Shown here piece by piece: positions 20,661 to 33,038 of a stretch of 64,000 nt of DNA. The DNA is from Sambucus nigra (taxonomy: Eukaryota; Streptophyta; Magnoliopsida; Dipsacales; Adoxaceae), in contig OX422218.1 of the NCBI GenBank assembly GCA_949130495.1, positions 42,850,651 to 42,914,650 of the forward strand. The letters are read 5' to 3'. Each line of letters opens with the position of its first letter. The stretch's first letter is position 1. Below the pieces are notes generated by a model, which saw nothing but the letters and a program-made list of their open reading frames with translations, ran no database searches and was not told where the DNA came from. Made by a program: the position numbers and the translations under genes.

Positions 20661-23390
20661 TGTGACACCCCGCCTAATTAAATACCCGGCGATCACTCCT
20701 TTATTAAATTAAAATCAAGGTGAACAGTTGGTTCATTCTTAGCATCACTCTCGTAAAAATACTTTTCCAATTTAAACACCCTAAATAATTAAGCTAAGTG
20801 TCAAAACCATTTAAAACCTTATTCTCATTTTATTAAATCCGGTTATAAAACCTTAAACCATTAACATCTAAAGAGTCACACATTAAGAATAAAAATAGAA
20901 TTGAACATACACGAAGTTAATCATCAATAATAAATCCCAACATTTACAAAACTAAAGGAAAACATCCTGATAATAATAAATCCCGAAATAAAGGTACTGA
21001 AAGTAAAAATTTCAATCTCTGACAATACCAACTAAATTATAGAAAGAGGGCGATACATGCCCCTACTGGATAAAACTGAACTAGGAGTAGAATCAAATGG
21101 ATGAAGTCGTCTAAACAACAGGCCTGCAACTCCCACCTAAGCTGCAGCACGTTCCTTCCAAAGGATCCTAAGTAAGACGCCCCTATGGCTGGGCACCAGT
21201 AATACATACATATACATACAAGAGAGAAAAGGAAATAGAAACGGGTCAGAGCCCGATAGTGTATATGATTTAAAAATTCGTTTAGCAAGTATTTAAATTG
21301 ATTACAGGCTAATGCAACAACATATTAGTGCGACACTCTCTTCAGAAATTCTCACCTCTCTTCTAATGTGCACACCTATCGCACTAACCTTCCCAATGGT
21401 CTATCTCGTCATATACCACACTATCTTTCCCCAATGATTTCACTTATCTTACGTTATTCGCAGGATTTACAACAGAATAACACAAGTATTTAAAACGTAA
21501 GATTTCAATTTGTAACCAAGGTTCTCCTTTTAACTTTATTAATCAATAAAGTTTTCCAGTGTCATATTATAGTTTCTCAAAACAAGTATTTATAATTTGA
21601 GTCATCAACCATGTCCTACATATCAAATCACAGTAGGTAGTTCCAGATTTCAGAAATTCATATATATATTAACTACTCGTATAATATATATATATCATAA
21701 CAGCACCCCGCATAAAAACTATGGTACGGGCATACTCTGCTATCCAATCCCCGTATCAATCGTAACAAAGGGAATACAAGTTTGGAATCACTCTCGAACT
21801 GTATAAATACATACACAAATAATATTGAGGCGAAGCATAGTTTCCAAGTCCAAGAGGTAAGTACATACCCTCACGTCTCTTAGGACCATGACTACTGATT
21901 CGATAGCCTGTACCTAGGATTCCTATCTTCTAGGGTACAAGTCAATATCCCCCATAAGGCACACGAGATAAGATCGTCCCAGAGCGGTAACCTCAGGGAT
22001 AGCAATTAGCGCGGGCAAGATTTTCACAAGTATATAATATATGCATACACAATCATATAAATATACCACTTTTATTATATCAATTTAGGTTTATCCAATC
22101 ACCCACATTCACAACATTTATCCTTGTTTTCCCATTATTATTTATCAAGTATAATGGTGCGTTTCTAACTTTAATTCGAAGGGTTTTTCCAACTTACTAC
22201 GTAACCCTCATCGACTCTATTCTTCCAAATGTACAATTCTGTAGATATCCATTTATGTTCCAACGTAACTCTCTCTTCTGTGTCTCTCCCCTTTAATATA
22301 TACTTACGTTATCCCTTATGCAAAATATCCCAAAAATATATATATTTCTCCTTACATTAATGGATTTTGAATTTTATTTTCAAAGATGAGAATTTCAAAC
22401 GGTTTCAAAAGCGGAATTTAAAATGGAGTTTTAAATTGATTTTTTTTTCTCTAAGAGTCCTCAAAACATAAAATTGTCTACCAAAAGAAGTATTAAAAAA
22501 TATTGAACGGTCCGATCGATCTGAATTATTTTCTGTAGCTTCCTCTCGTCTTAAGCTAATTCTCTGTAAAATTTCATCCAATTCCAACGGTCCGAAATAA
22601 TTTTTTTTTTAGTGTTTGTATCTGATTAGAACTCTTTTTTCAATCAAACTCTTAATCCTTTACATGACAAAGGGTTTCCAGAATATCATATAAATCATAA
22701 CTACATGAAAATTTCCCATCTCAAATTGGGTTTTTCTTCCATAAATCTCATCCTAATAACTCCTAAACTAATATGGATGATGCATCTACGAAATAAGCAA
22801 GATAAACACTTGCCTGGGATTTTCAAAAATCTGGTTTGGTGTTGAATTTGGTGTGGTTGCGTTCCCCGTCTCGCGATCTACGCGTTGGCGCTGGCGGCGG
22901 TGTAAACGGATGAGTTTTGAACCTTGGAATGCCTTGAGAGCTCTCTCCTCTCCTCTCCAATGGCCGTTCTAGTGTTTTGAGTTATCTAACCCTAGGAGAT
23001 AACCTAAACATCTGATATAACCCCTTTTATTTTCGTGGGTTTAATTACCCAAAAATATAAAATGACTAAAATGCCCTCCCGGGGTACTAATTAGGCTTAA
23101 AAATGCCCCGAGATGACACAGGCGCGTCCCGACATGACACAGGCGCGTCCCGACTTAAATTTCCACAATTGTCATTTTATTCACATGTGACAATATTATA
23201 AAAACAAATCTCATATATTACTGTACTCATCCAGTAATATGCAACAAATAATATATTCCCACTGATTACTAACTCTTGTCACGCTAGTAAATATTTAAAA
23301 CAACATTTCGGATTAAAATTAAATTAATTTATCTCAATTAAATTTAATCAATCCTTAAATTTAAAAGCCATGAAAATACGGGGTATTACA
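20661..23390 (-). repeat. Element B right (5') LTR
   Basis: 2730 bp, begins TGTGACACCCC and ends GGTATTACA. It matches the left LTR with a few percent difference. Relative to the left copy, a deletion near 23110 removes the GGGTCGAGATAGTC box, and a short GACACAGGCGCGTCCC stretch is duplicated. The acceptor-like site reads CTG|GTGCCC (complement, about 21198) where the left copy has CAG|GTGCCC. Confidence 0.95.
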
Positions 23391-23576
23391 TCATGTTATT
23401 GGTGCAGGGGAAATCCAACTTGATGGCGATGGGAGTGTGGGATTCATCTGGGGTGATCATAAGTATCTTAATACCATATCCTTTTTTGTTGGCAGCGCCG
23501 TCAAAAAATATTTGCCATCGGAGATTGTCTTTAGCAACATATAGAATGTTTTCATCTAGGAATTCAGAGATCCAAA
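23391..23576 (-). pseudogene. Element O second RNase H, N-terminal half
   Basis: The minus-strand frame shows WQIFFDGAANKKG (first conserved Asp) and KLDFPCTNN just before B's insertion point. It continues at 2641. This is the aRNase H-like second domain of Tat elements, following the ordinary RT-linked RNase H. Confidence 0.8.
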
Positions 23577-24930
23577 CATCACCTTCTTCCATGGGGTAAT
23601 CAGTGAGGTAGTCAGAGATGGCTCTTCCTTTTATAGCTTTTTGCATGACGTACACGATGTCAAACTCGGCTAAGATCATCTGCCACCAGGCTATTTGGCT
23701 GGATAAGGAGGGTTTCGCAAGTAGGTACTTGATGGGGTCCATTCGGTATATAAGTTTGATGGTGAAGGCAATCATGTAGTGTCGCTGCTTTTGGGTGACC
23801 CGGACAAGCGCGACACAGGCTTTTTCTAAAGAAGTGTAGTTGACTTTGTACCTGACCAATTTGTGACTGGCATAATAGATGGCTCTTTATTTGCGGGAAT
23901 CTTTAAGGTATTGGGCTAGCAAAGTCCCAGCTTTTATGGTTAGGTATAGGAGTAAGGGGAGACCAGGCTGTGCTGGCATGAGTACCGAGAGTTGGGTCAG
24001 ATATTGTTTGATTCGATCAAAAGCTTCTTGGCAGGCCCCATTCCAAACCTTTGTTGAATCCTTTCGGAGGAGCTTTAAGATCGGTTCACAGATGGAGGTT
24101 AGTTAGATAATGAACTGGTTGATATATTGCAATTTCCCAAGGAAACCTCAGACTTCTTTCTCCGTTCGGGGAGGTGGCATCTCAAGTATGGATTTAAATT
24201 TGGCAGGATCTGATTCTATCACCTTCTCACCGACCATGAATCCCCATAGTTTTCCCTTTGTAATGTCGAAGACGCATTTATGAGGATTGAGTCTAATGTG
24301 ATACTGTCGCAGTCATTTGAAGAACTTTCGGAGAGCGGGAACATTACATTCTCTAGTTTTCGATTTGATAATCATATCATCCACATAGACCTCAACTTCT
24401 TTGTGAATCAGATCGTGCAGGATGGTTGTGGAGGCCCTCTGGTAGGTAGCCCCAGCATTCTTTAGACCAAATGGCATAATAGTGTAGCAAAAGGTTCCCC
24501 ACGGAGTGATGAACGCGGTCTTTTCTTGGTGATCTGGGTTCATCTTGATTTAGTTATATCCGACAAACCCATCGACGAATGACTTGAGAGCATAACTGGC
24601 TGTGTTGTCCACGATCATGTCGATATTGGGTAGCGGATAATCATCCTTTGGAGAGGCTTTGTTCAAATCCCAGTAGTCTACACACATCCTAACCTTCCCT
24701 CTTAATTTCGACACAGGCACTATGTTGGCTAGCCATGTGGGGTATTTGATCACAAAAATGACTCCCACGTTCAACTGTTTGACACCTCTTCTTTGAGCTT
24801 GAGCGACCATTCAGTGCGGAACTTTATCAACTTTTGTTTAACCGGCTTGTAATATGGGAGAGTGGGGATATCATGTTGAGATATTTCAGGGTCAATGCCG
24901 GGCATATCATCATAGTACCATGCGAACAAA
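23577..24930 (-). pseudogene. Element O reverse transcriptase and first RNase H, broken
   Basis: Minus strand. Reverse transcriptase blocks are DYWDLNKASPKDDYPLPNID (about 24640-24700), MPFGLKNAGATYQ and YVDDMIIKS (about 24370-24480). The fingers region upstream has WYYDDMPG near 24900. The linked RNase H region follows (about 23600-24100, with KLIYRMDPIKYL). TAA at 24550 and at least four other stops interrupt one long frame. The enzyme would copy the element RNA into cDNA in the particle. Confidence 0.85.
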
Positions 24931-24959
24931 TCCATGAATTCCTTTAGCAATTCTTTGAG

Positions 24960-25574
24960 TTATGCCTGCTTATGCTTGTTAAGGGTAGCCCCTATCCTAA
25001 TCACACGCTGTTGGCTACTAGAACCGAGGTTAATAATAACAGAATCTTCTTCATTAACTTGAACGCGGTTATGTTGTTTGTTATTAACCTTATTTAGATC
25101 AGTTAAGAATTGTTCATTTGCAAAATCACCATCATCAAAAGTTTGATTAGAATCTAAACAATGAATGTAAGGCATAGCAAGGTACTCAAAATCTTCGTTT
25201 ATTTTATTGATAGGAAAAACAACATTGAGAATCTCATCAATGAAGGTCTCAATTACATTTGAGCAAGGATAGACAACATAAGAAGAAATGGGGTAAACAT
25301 TGGGGTTCAGTGGGATTTCAACAGGTAGAACTGGCTCAACATGCCAGTTGGGGAGAGGTGTATCTACAACTTTAATTAGGTGGGACTGATCTAGTGATGT
25401 AGTGCTTGAATGAACCATGCAGAGTGTGAGCCCGAGTGTCGGTAAGTTGAACGAATCCTCGTAGTCACAATCCTTGGAATCTTTGGTATCCTTGATGAGC
25501 GATTGTACATGGTGTTGGGAACTCTCGACCCATGGGTAGCTATCTTGAAAGCAGATCTCCATTCTAGGCTTCAT
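24960..25574 (-). pseudogene. Element O spacer ORF between protease and reverse transcriptase
   Basis: This 204-codon open frame has no recognisable catalytic motif. It lies in frame with the protease ORF upstream (26549) and ends at TAA just before the reverse transcriptase fingers. In Ogre-type relatives the PR-RT junction often carries a linker or a spliced intron, and this stretch is probably such a linker. Composition is acidic and Asn/Ser-rich at the C-terminal half. Confidence 0.5.
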
Positions 25575-25730
25575 CTTCTTGTCTTTATGGTCATACCATA
25601 GTTCCGAAAAGCCACAAAAGGGGAATTCCTTGCCCTCTTTGATGAATCATCCATTCAAGTAGTCTTTTGGGATAGTCTAGATGCATTCTAGTGTCCTCTT
25701 TGCTCGAGACTGGAGGATCATTCTGAGCTC

Positions 25731-26549
25731 TTATTCTGATGGTTGATACGCCAAGCCAAAAGGAGGGAAAGCTTTTTTCAGTTCAACGACCTCAAGCATT
25801 CCTTGTTGTCTTTGACCTAGCCCTAGTTCGGGCATGAAGTGCATGTTTTTAAACATCTGAATCACATTGACGTTGCCATGAGGGTCATATTCTGGACAAA
25901 CCCTTTCTTTGAAATCATCCCTTGCCAGGAGTAGAAGTGGCTCAACTCGAAATCCTGATGGGAGCATATCATTTGACCCGTGTTGTATCTCAAGAATTTG
26001 ACTGTTGGTGCTTTCACCCTCGGCATTGTCGTCATTGCCCAAAATGCTGATGACCCATCCGTTGATAAAGAACTTTAATTTATGATGGAGCGAGGACAAC
26101 ACTCCTTTGATACTGTGGATCCAAGTTCGTCCAAGCAACAGGTTGAAACAAGCTGGGATGTCAATAACTTGGAATTTCATGACAGGGTTTATAGGGCCAA
26201 CCCTTATTACAAGTTTTATGGATCCCATCACTTCCTGACGGGTATTATCGTAGGCACGCATAACAACGGAGGTTAGAGCGAGGTCACTTTCCTTCAGTCC
26301 TAAGCATCTGAAGTTTCTTATTGGGCAAACATTTAAGGTGGATCCATTATCAATAAGAGAGAGTGGTACGACCTTCCCCATAACTTTGACGGAGATGTTG
26401 AGCGCATGATTGTGGTTTAGCGTAATTCTGGGGATTTCTTCTTTGGAAAATGATAGCATTCGGGTAGAGGTTAAGGATCCGACCAAATTTACCGCTTTTT
26501 CTGGTGTGGTAGAGGGAGGAACTGTGGGTCCAGTGAGCAACTTGATCAA
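25731..26549 (-). pseudogene. Element O aspartic protease region
   Basis: 272-codon open frame. The active site reads LIDNGSTLNV (DNGS), as is usual in Tat-lineage proteases. It is followed by RAYDNTRQEVMG and FNLLLGRTWIHS, and downstream by a GLGQRQQG block. The protease would cut Gag-Pol inside the particle. It is in the same frame as the ORF at 26586-27053, separated by a stop. Confidence 0.8.
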
Positions 26550-26585
26550 AGCGTTTCTCTGCAGCTGGGAAGACTTGAAAAGCCC

Positions 26586-27271
26586 TCATAGAGTGATGTT
26601 GGCTTGATTTTTCTTCAATTGTTTGAGGATCTTACTCTCCCCGAAGGTCATCTCTGGTATAAGAAGGTTTTTAACGCCCTTCCCTTTGTCATTTACTGGT
26701 AGTAACCTTGAGATCTGGTAATGCCTCCCTGATATGGTCATGCGATTTACTGAAGAAGGGAAGAACATGAATCCCATTTCCTCATAGATCTTGGGTTGTT
26801 CTGCCACCGTGTTTATCTCTCCGAGCAGTTCTTCAATAGATATCATTCCACACATGTCGGCTATCTGGCCAGTCTTTTCTAAAGCCTGCTCTTCCTTTGA
26901 ATCTTCAAATTCTTCCCCCCATCCAGTGGGAACAATTTTATCTTTCCATGTAAAGTCAATGCATTCCACAACTTCAATGGATTTTTTATATAGGTCTTGC
27001 AAATCGGTGGGGATGTGCAAGGGTGAAGGGACCAGGTGCCCTTGTAGCTTCAAAGTATCAAATAACTCGGTGATAGTACAAATGTTATTGGTTTTCCTGA
27101 ATGATTATACCATAATTCGGACAACATCATCTAGGACGACTTTATCAATCGGTACTACCCAACTATCTGACTCTCGGGTCCATTTTGGTGCTTCCAGGAA
27201 CAGTGTATTGAACCTCTGGCAATCAATGATCATCCGTGAGGGAAATTTCAGTCCGAACTCTAAGAGTTGGT
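26586..27271 (-). pseudogene. Element O gag-protease linker region, broken
   Basis: A 155-codon open frame (26586-27053) lies between the gag knuckle and protease. It is in the protease frame. I recognise no catalytic motif; position and charge suit the gag-pol linker. 27054-27271 has stops in all frames. Confidence 0.5.
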
Positions 27272-28811
27272 TTAACACTTTTGATATTCCATACTTCCCT
27301 TTTTAGAACCGGTATAGATAGTGATGCATGATCTAGTAAAGAGTGGCAGTGCCTGATCAATGAGGCTAGCGGGGTGTAGGAGGAAATATGGGAAAATTTG
27401 GAGAGGTTTATGAGAGTATATGGGTGTGATTTGAGTTGAGGTACCAAAATCTGGGTTTTCTTCTATGAAGATGGCATTATCATGATTTGGGAGTGGGTTG
27501 TGAGTAGTATTTGGCTTAGGATTGGATGGTGGGGTGATGGTACCCCGGTCAATGAGACCTTTGATTATGTTTAAGAGGTGGAAGCATTGGTCGGTGGTAT
27601 GGCCAGCTATTTGGTGAAAGGCGCAATGGGCATCTGCCTTGAAATTTCTTGGGAGTGTATTTGGCAATGGACGGAGGTCCAAGGGTTTGATATATCTTCA
27701 TCTTAACAGGACCTGATAGAATTTGGAGAGGGGATCATGGAGCTCGGTGTATTCATTTCAAAATGAGACAAGGCGTCTTTCCGGTGCCCATGAGGTGGTT
27801 GCTTGGGAGATGTTATGGATGGTTGAGACTACAGCACTGACAGGCTTATCAAATTTCCAGGGGGTGAACTGTCCGAACACTTTCTTTGGTTCAACCTCTG
27901 TTTTAGCAAGTCCTTCCTCAATTTCTACTCCCACTTCTCTGAGAGCTAGGATGTGGGGATAGTATTGTCCTCCCATGGTTGCTCGGACATGGGGTAAGAA
28001 GTTCTTTTTCACTATGTTGACTTATTCTTCCTAAGATGGCCGATTGGTCATGGTGGATGCTTTTTCCCTCCATCGGGCTATGAAGTTACTAACTGATTCC
28101 CCCGACTTCTGTTTGAGAATATCTAAATCACGGCGGGTGACCTCAAGATCTTCGTTATATTTGTACGATGATATGAATTCTCGGGCTACATCCTCCCAGA
28201 TCTAGACTCCAGGAAAAAACTATCGGAGGGCGCTATCCTTCAGAGTTTACTGAAATAATTGGGCCATTACTTTCACAAGAAGCCCCTAGGAGAGTCATGG
28301 ATAGGTGATAACTGTGAAGATGAACAATCGGGGGTCCATTTCCTCCAAATTTCTCGATATTTGGCGTATTAAACTTCTCGAGTAACCTCGCCTTAGGATA
28401 AGGAGACATGTGGGTGTAATCCATGTAATTTCCAGAGATTCTGACTTGGCCGAGCTTCTTAGTTAGCATCTTGACGTCTTTTTTGCCCTTGTTCAGTTAT
28501 TCAACTTTCGGACCAATGATTATAGGCAGGTTAGCCCCAGGCTGGGCAATGTTCAGCATCAGAAGCTAGGCACGTGGTGGCCCATTAGCAGGAGGGGCAT
28601 GTGGAGCGTGTTAATACTCTTCAAGAACCCAGATAGGGTCAGGTGTACCCATAACACGAGTGAATAGGGCCTCAAACTCTTGAAGAATAAGAACCTGGTT
28701 TCGTTGCATCTCTTGGACCTCAGTCTGGATATTGTCAAGCTTGGACATGAGCTGAGATAAAACTGCCGTCAGATCCAGCTGCACAACTGGTACTTGATCT
28801 GTGTTCTCCAT
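27272..28811 (-). pseudogene. Element O gag, broken
   Basis: Starts at the ATG at 28811 (MENTDQVPVVQLDL; predicted coiled coil with DNIQTEVQEMQ). A capsid-like stretch follows (28233-28469, LEKFNTPNIEKFGG), then EIEEGLAK (27758-28012), then a Tat-type knuckle CAFHQIAGHTTDQC with the following LLNIIKGLIDRG (27272-27682). At least one frameshift lies between 28233 and 28012, and several stops are present. Confidence 0.75.
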
Positions 28812-30075
28812 GTAAGGCAGATGGATTCCTGACTCGAAAGATGTAACAGGGTAGCGGACGGAACTCCGAGGTGATTTGGGTGAAGACCAAAGCTAATAAG
28901 GAGCAAGGCCAAGGGCGTGCGATCAACCTGGGAAGGCGTAAAATGGGATTTATTTTTTAGAAAAAAGAATGAAAATATTTTTGACATTTTTTTTTAGATT
29001 GAGAGGCAAAATATTTTTGGCTTTTTGATAAAGAAGGGAGAAATGTTTTTTCATTTTTGATAAAGAAATGAGAAATGTTTTGGGGAGACGGTATCAACAT
29101 GATTATTATTATTATTATGTTCTCACTTTTATTAAATTCTCCAAAATGCAAAATGAAATGCCGGACGGGACCCGTGCCTGGAAAAGTTGGGTTTGTAATA
29201 TATGCAAATCTATTACTGAACTTGTAACTAGGCTAACGGATAGGGTCCCATTTTAAAAATGCGCGACAATTCGAGGGACGGGATGACTCGGAATTTTGGT
29301 AGAGTTTCTCGTAGAAACTGGCAATCTAACATGTGTGTCCTAGGCTTGACACCTATATAAGGGTATGGAGTTGGTTGGGTGAATCGGAAAGGGTTCCCCC
29401 CATTGGCGTGACTTCCATGATATACGTCTTGCTCTTACGGGCAATCGGTATGTGTGGATGATCCATTTGATGTACCTGAGTGTACGTGAATCGCCTCACT
29501 ATATACCTCATGGTGATAGTACGTGTGAGAGCGAATTCGATATACTCGGCATACGTGAACAAATTCTCTGCGATATACCTCCGGTCATAACTTAGGTCAA
29601 GCAGTACGATGTGGGGGAACCGTTTGATATACGTCGAAGGTACTTGGCCAATGGAAGTTGAGAGTCATATCTCTTAGGCTACCAGCGCCCTGTCGGACTA
29701 GCGTCCATCACGAAGTGACCCTCCAGTTACTGGACAAAATTTTGTCAATCACAATGCTCTTTGGTGATGTCACGTGAATCATGCATGATTCTCTTATTAG
29801 TATGTTATAATGAGAATGCCTTTCTTAATCATGCCAAACAGGGAGCAAAGTACAATTACCAAGGGTACACCAAGTATGGATGGGTGATGCGTGCAACATG
29901 TGGATATATGTGATCCTAGGTGAACTTGGTGTGGAGTGTACATGGAGAATTTTCTACGACTGTGTGAATAGAAGCATAATTATGGGATACACATGGAAAA
30001 GCGGAACATGCAACATGGGGAAAATTTAAACAAAACATCACCCATGTAAATAGAGTCTTGCCCTCAAAATATAAG
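28812..30075 (-). other. Element O untranslated leader
   Basis: About 1.26 kb between the primer-binding site and the gag start. No supported ORF. AT-rich runs lie at 28950-29130, and degenerate GATATAC-containing repeats at 29415-29640. Long leaders, sometimes with an extra ORF, are common in Ogre-type elements. Confidence 0.5.
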
Positions 30076-30093
30076 TCCCCAGCAGAGTCGCCA
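30076..30093 (-). promoter_or_regulatory. Element O primer-binding site
   Basis: The complement is TGGCGACTCTGCTGGGGA, one base from the LTR end. This is the arginine-tRNA-type primer-binding site typical of Ogre/Tat elements, unlike the initiator-Met site of A, B, C and F. Confidence 0.75.
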
Positions 30094-30094
30094 C

Positions 30095-32149
30095 TGTGGA
30101 CATCCCTGATCCTCGCGGCAAGTGGAGAGTGAGGAGGGTCCTAGGTCCCATGCGTCCATCTTGGGAGCGCTTCGGCCGGCATCATTGATGAGGTGAAAAT
30201 ATAGAGAGATAGAGTCGCCGGTCTATTTTACTCAAAACAAATAAAATAAAAGGGGGAGCGGTCCCGAAGGATAGCATCCATAGACATACCGATACATAAA
30301 AAACCAAAATGATTCGGGACGGTTTCGGAGACTAAGTTACGAAATGGGAAAGTGTTAGGCACCCATTCCTCCCTTATGGTCTCTCATGGGTTTTTCGCTA
30401 TTTTCCTTTATTTACCCGTGATATGTGTGCATGTGTATATACAGTGGAGATAGGAATCCTCGACTTGTATCATTAAAGAGATAAAGCGAGTCATCCATAG
30501 GAATGTAAAAATAATATTAGAAAATAGGATTTACGCGATTATTCTTGCGTTGATCTTTATAATGGAACGATAACGTATGTGGAATAATACGCCACTAAGA
30601 ACAAATATATAGAATATAAGAAAATTGAATTTAGAGAAAATAGACAATGAAAAAAAAAGTAAGAATATGACTAGAGTCTCGGGTTTTACCCCCAAGAAGC
30701 CTATGTAGCCTATAGAGGCATCAAAGTCCACGTAGTTCGCATGCGAAATGAGGGGTGGGGTTTATCCCATAAATCCAATCGAGGGCTTCCCTTATGTGTG
30801 TGTGTGTGTAAGAAGGTGTTTTAGTTGTGAGAAATGTGTAACAAAAGAGTGAGAATTCCCATTTTGGAATTTATGAGCAAACCTTCTTTTTCTTGTTTTT
30901 TGAATTTTTAATTATATGAAATAAGAGATGTGCAATAATACTAAATAAAAACTATATTAGGATATGTGAAATGAGAGAAGAAAGGTGCTAAGTAATAAAA
31001 CAAGTTAATGCAAATTTATGAGAATTTAAGGGGAGAATTTGGAAAATTGAACCTTCTTGAAGATTTTGAGCTTGATCTTGAATGTTGGAGAGTATCCCTT
31101 GGACTTGGATGATGATGGAGGGTAGTTAATTCACCAATTTTGATGAAAAGTATGATGAAAATTGAAGGATGGAAAGGGATTTCTAGGTGGAAATCACATG
31201 GATTTCGAGAGAGGTTTTCTGGATTCGCTGATAGTTATGTATGTCAGGTTGTGGCTCTCTTTGCAAGGAGGTCAGGACCTCATTTTTATAGGCCCAGGGC
31301 ATTTCTAATCGGCATAGCTCTATTCCTTCCAATCGACAGGTGTGTTTAGGCACACTGCCGATAGGCAGGGTCTGGAACCTTTCGTTTGGGAGTGTCTTTC
31401 AGGGATCTTCGAAAAATCAATCGCAGAGTGCAAACTGTTGATCCAAATCGCGCACGGGGAAAACTGTTGAAAAGGTAATTCAGAGACCTTAGAAAGTCCT
31501 TTGGACTGCTCCCGGGTTCGAGACTTGACTTTGGGTCAAATGTGGCTCGAAAGAACTCATCGATCCTTTGGACGGGGAAACATCGGACGCAAACGGATCG
31601 TTCGTCCGCATGGTAAGTCAGAATCGCGCACGGGGCGCACCATTGGAAAGGCTAGGATATGTACTTCGACATTCCAAAGAGTTTGACCCAGTTTGGGTCC
31701 CTAGAAGCATTTGACAACCTCTCGGACTAAATGGATCTTTCATCTGTACCGTAAGTGAGAATAGCGTACGGAGCGGACCGTTGGAAAGGGGTTTTAGTGC
31801 CCTTCGAAGATTCATTCAGTCTCGATCGAGTTGAAGAGTTAACTTTGGTCAAATGGAGTCCAAAAGCGTCCGGTGGCATCTAGATCAGGTTTCTGGTTAA
31901 AATGAGTCGTCCGTCTGTATGATAGGTCAGAATCGTGCACGGGGAGACCGCCGGAAAGGGGTTTCAATGCCCTTCAAAGATTCATTCGGTCTCGATCGAG
32001 ATAAAGAGTTTGACTTTTGGTCAAACGGAGCCTGGGAGTGGCCGATGGATTCTAGATCTGTACCCAGGGTATGACCTGGATTTGTAGTGATGCAGGGAGG
32101 TTCTAGGGACCTAAGGAGAGTTTAGGGGAAACATAATGGGGTGTCTACA
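30095..32149 (-). repeat. Element O 5' LTR
   Basis: Minus strand begins TGTAGACACCCC (32149) and ends TGTCCACA (30095); 2055 bp. It has TG...CA ends and abuts the primer-binding site. It lacks the AGGCAAGT and CTGAC-hairpin architecture of the other LTRs. Confidence 0.85.
31440..32050. repeat. Degenerate tandem repeat in element O LTR
   Basis: Four diverged units carry ATCGCGCACGGGG followed 10-15 bases on by TTGGAAAGG (starts near 31446, 31623, 31763 and 31931). Spacing is 140-177 bp. Confidence 0.7.
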
Positions 32150-32407
32150 ATAGTACCCATTTATGTAATTTAATTTGATAACATTGCACAACCGTCCATA
32201 AAAATAAATTTCCTCACCATCATGCCCCCCTCGTACAACTACGCCATAATTTTGAGTTGTACGTCGACTGTCACGGTCTTTCATGTCGAATCGAACTGCA
32301 TTAACAATACAACCAGTGTACTCATTTACACGAACATCGGGACCGCACGCTAATGAATATAGTTCATTAGTGGCATCTAGAGACCCTTCTCGATGCAGGA
32401 GCTTAAT

Positions 32408-32492
32408 CTATAATATATAAAGGATTAATGTTATTGTCATTAATAAAATTATATCATAGTTAATTACCCAACTCAAATTTCAATAAGCTTAC
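32408..32492 (-). other. Predicted intron in the TNP2-like gene
   Basis: GTAAGCTT...ATTATAG on the minus strand, 85 bases. Joining the flanks keeps the reading frame from FEKH into IKLLHREG. Confidence 0.65.
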
Positions 32493-32967
32493 ATGCTTTT
32501 CAAACGACTTAGGAAATGGTTTTTCTTGTCTATGGTATAAGTTATCGGGAGATTCCATCTCCAATTCAGCCATATGTTCACTACATATACAAATTAAATC
32601 TTAAAAAAAAAATCAATATCAGAATACCTATTTGAGGAGGTGGAAATTTGAAGCTTACTCCAAATACGGTTATATCTCACTACAATTGTTCAAGATGTAC
32701 CAATGAATCTTATCACTATCCCCTTTTGGTAAGCTTGTGAGTTATCTTCCACCAAAAGGGCGAACAACCTGCGAGAATATAGACAATCCTCCATCATGTT
32801 TCTGTAGTCCTCCATCATCATTACGATGTTCTCGATTGATTCTAGTTTCAACTCCATGAAGGTACATTGAACAAAAGTTTAATGCTTCTCTAACAATGTA
32901 CGCTTCTGCAATCGAACCTTCTGGTCGAGCTTTATTTGTGATGATACCCTTTAACATTCCGAGATTC

Positions 32968-33038
32968 CTATAGACATAAAAAAAGATAATATATAACCAT
33001 TGAATTAAGAATGTACATTTAAAATATGTATGAAGTAC
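32968..33038 (-). other. Predicted intron in the TNP2-like gene
   Basis: GTACTTCA...GTCTATAG on the minus strand, 71 bases. Joining keeps the frame from WMFPFER into NLGMLKG, matching the uninterrupted DUF4218 order in relatives. Confidence 0.7.

Larger units (their letters stand above)
2642..23390 (-). mobile_element. Element B: non-autonomous Tekay-related LTR retrotransposon with decayed interior
   Basis: B lies in minus orientation between TCATG duplications. It has two LTRs of about 2.7 kb (left 2642-3815 plus 14724-16319, split by A; right 20661-23390), a primer-binding site next to the right LTR, and a purine tract next to the left one (about 16320-16336, complement). The 4.34 kb interior has no long ORF. 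Short alignable vestiges suggest an extremely decayed chromovirus polyprotein. The LTRs differ from each other by only a few percent by eye, so the interior was probably already dead when B last moved, and B must have been mobilised in trans. Confidence 0.85.
1..32149 (-). mobile_element. Element O: Tat/Ogre-like Ty3/gypsy retrotransposon, incomplete on the left and interrupted by B
   Basis: O reads right to left. It has a 5' LTR (30095-32149), a primer-binding site (30076-30093), gag (about 27272-28811), protease, reverse transcriptase and RNase H (23391-27053), then after the inserted element B the rest of the second RNase H and the integrase (about 1010-2641). Its 3' LTR must lie left of base 1. 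Own sequence in the window is about 11.4 kb. Tat lineage is supported by the DNGS-type protease site, the duplicated RNase H, the PQTNG integrase motif and the antisense plant-mobile-domain ORF downstream of pol. Coding regions contain stops and frameshifts, so it is dead. It interrupts a CACTA transposase gene at 32149/32150; the five bases after the LTR are ATAGT. Confidence 0.85.

Noticed and set aside
2642..23390. Element B as a classic LARD with a conserved noncoding interior
   Set aside because: Faint integrase-like and gag-like traces suggest a decayed coding interior instead; comparison with sibling copies would be needed to call it a LARD.
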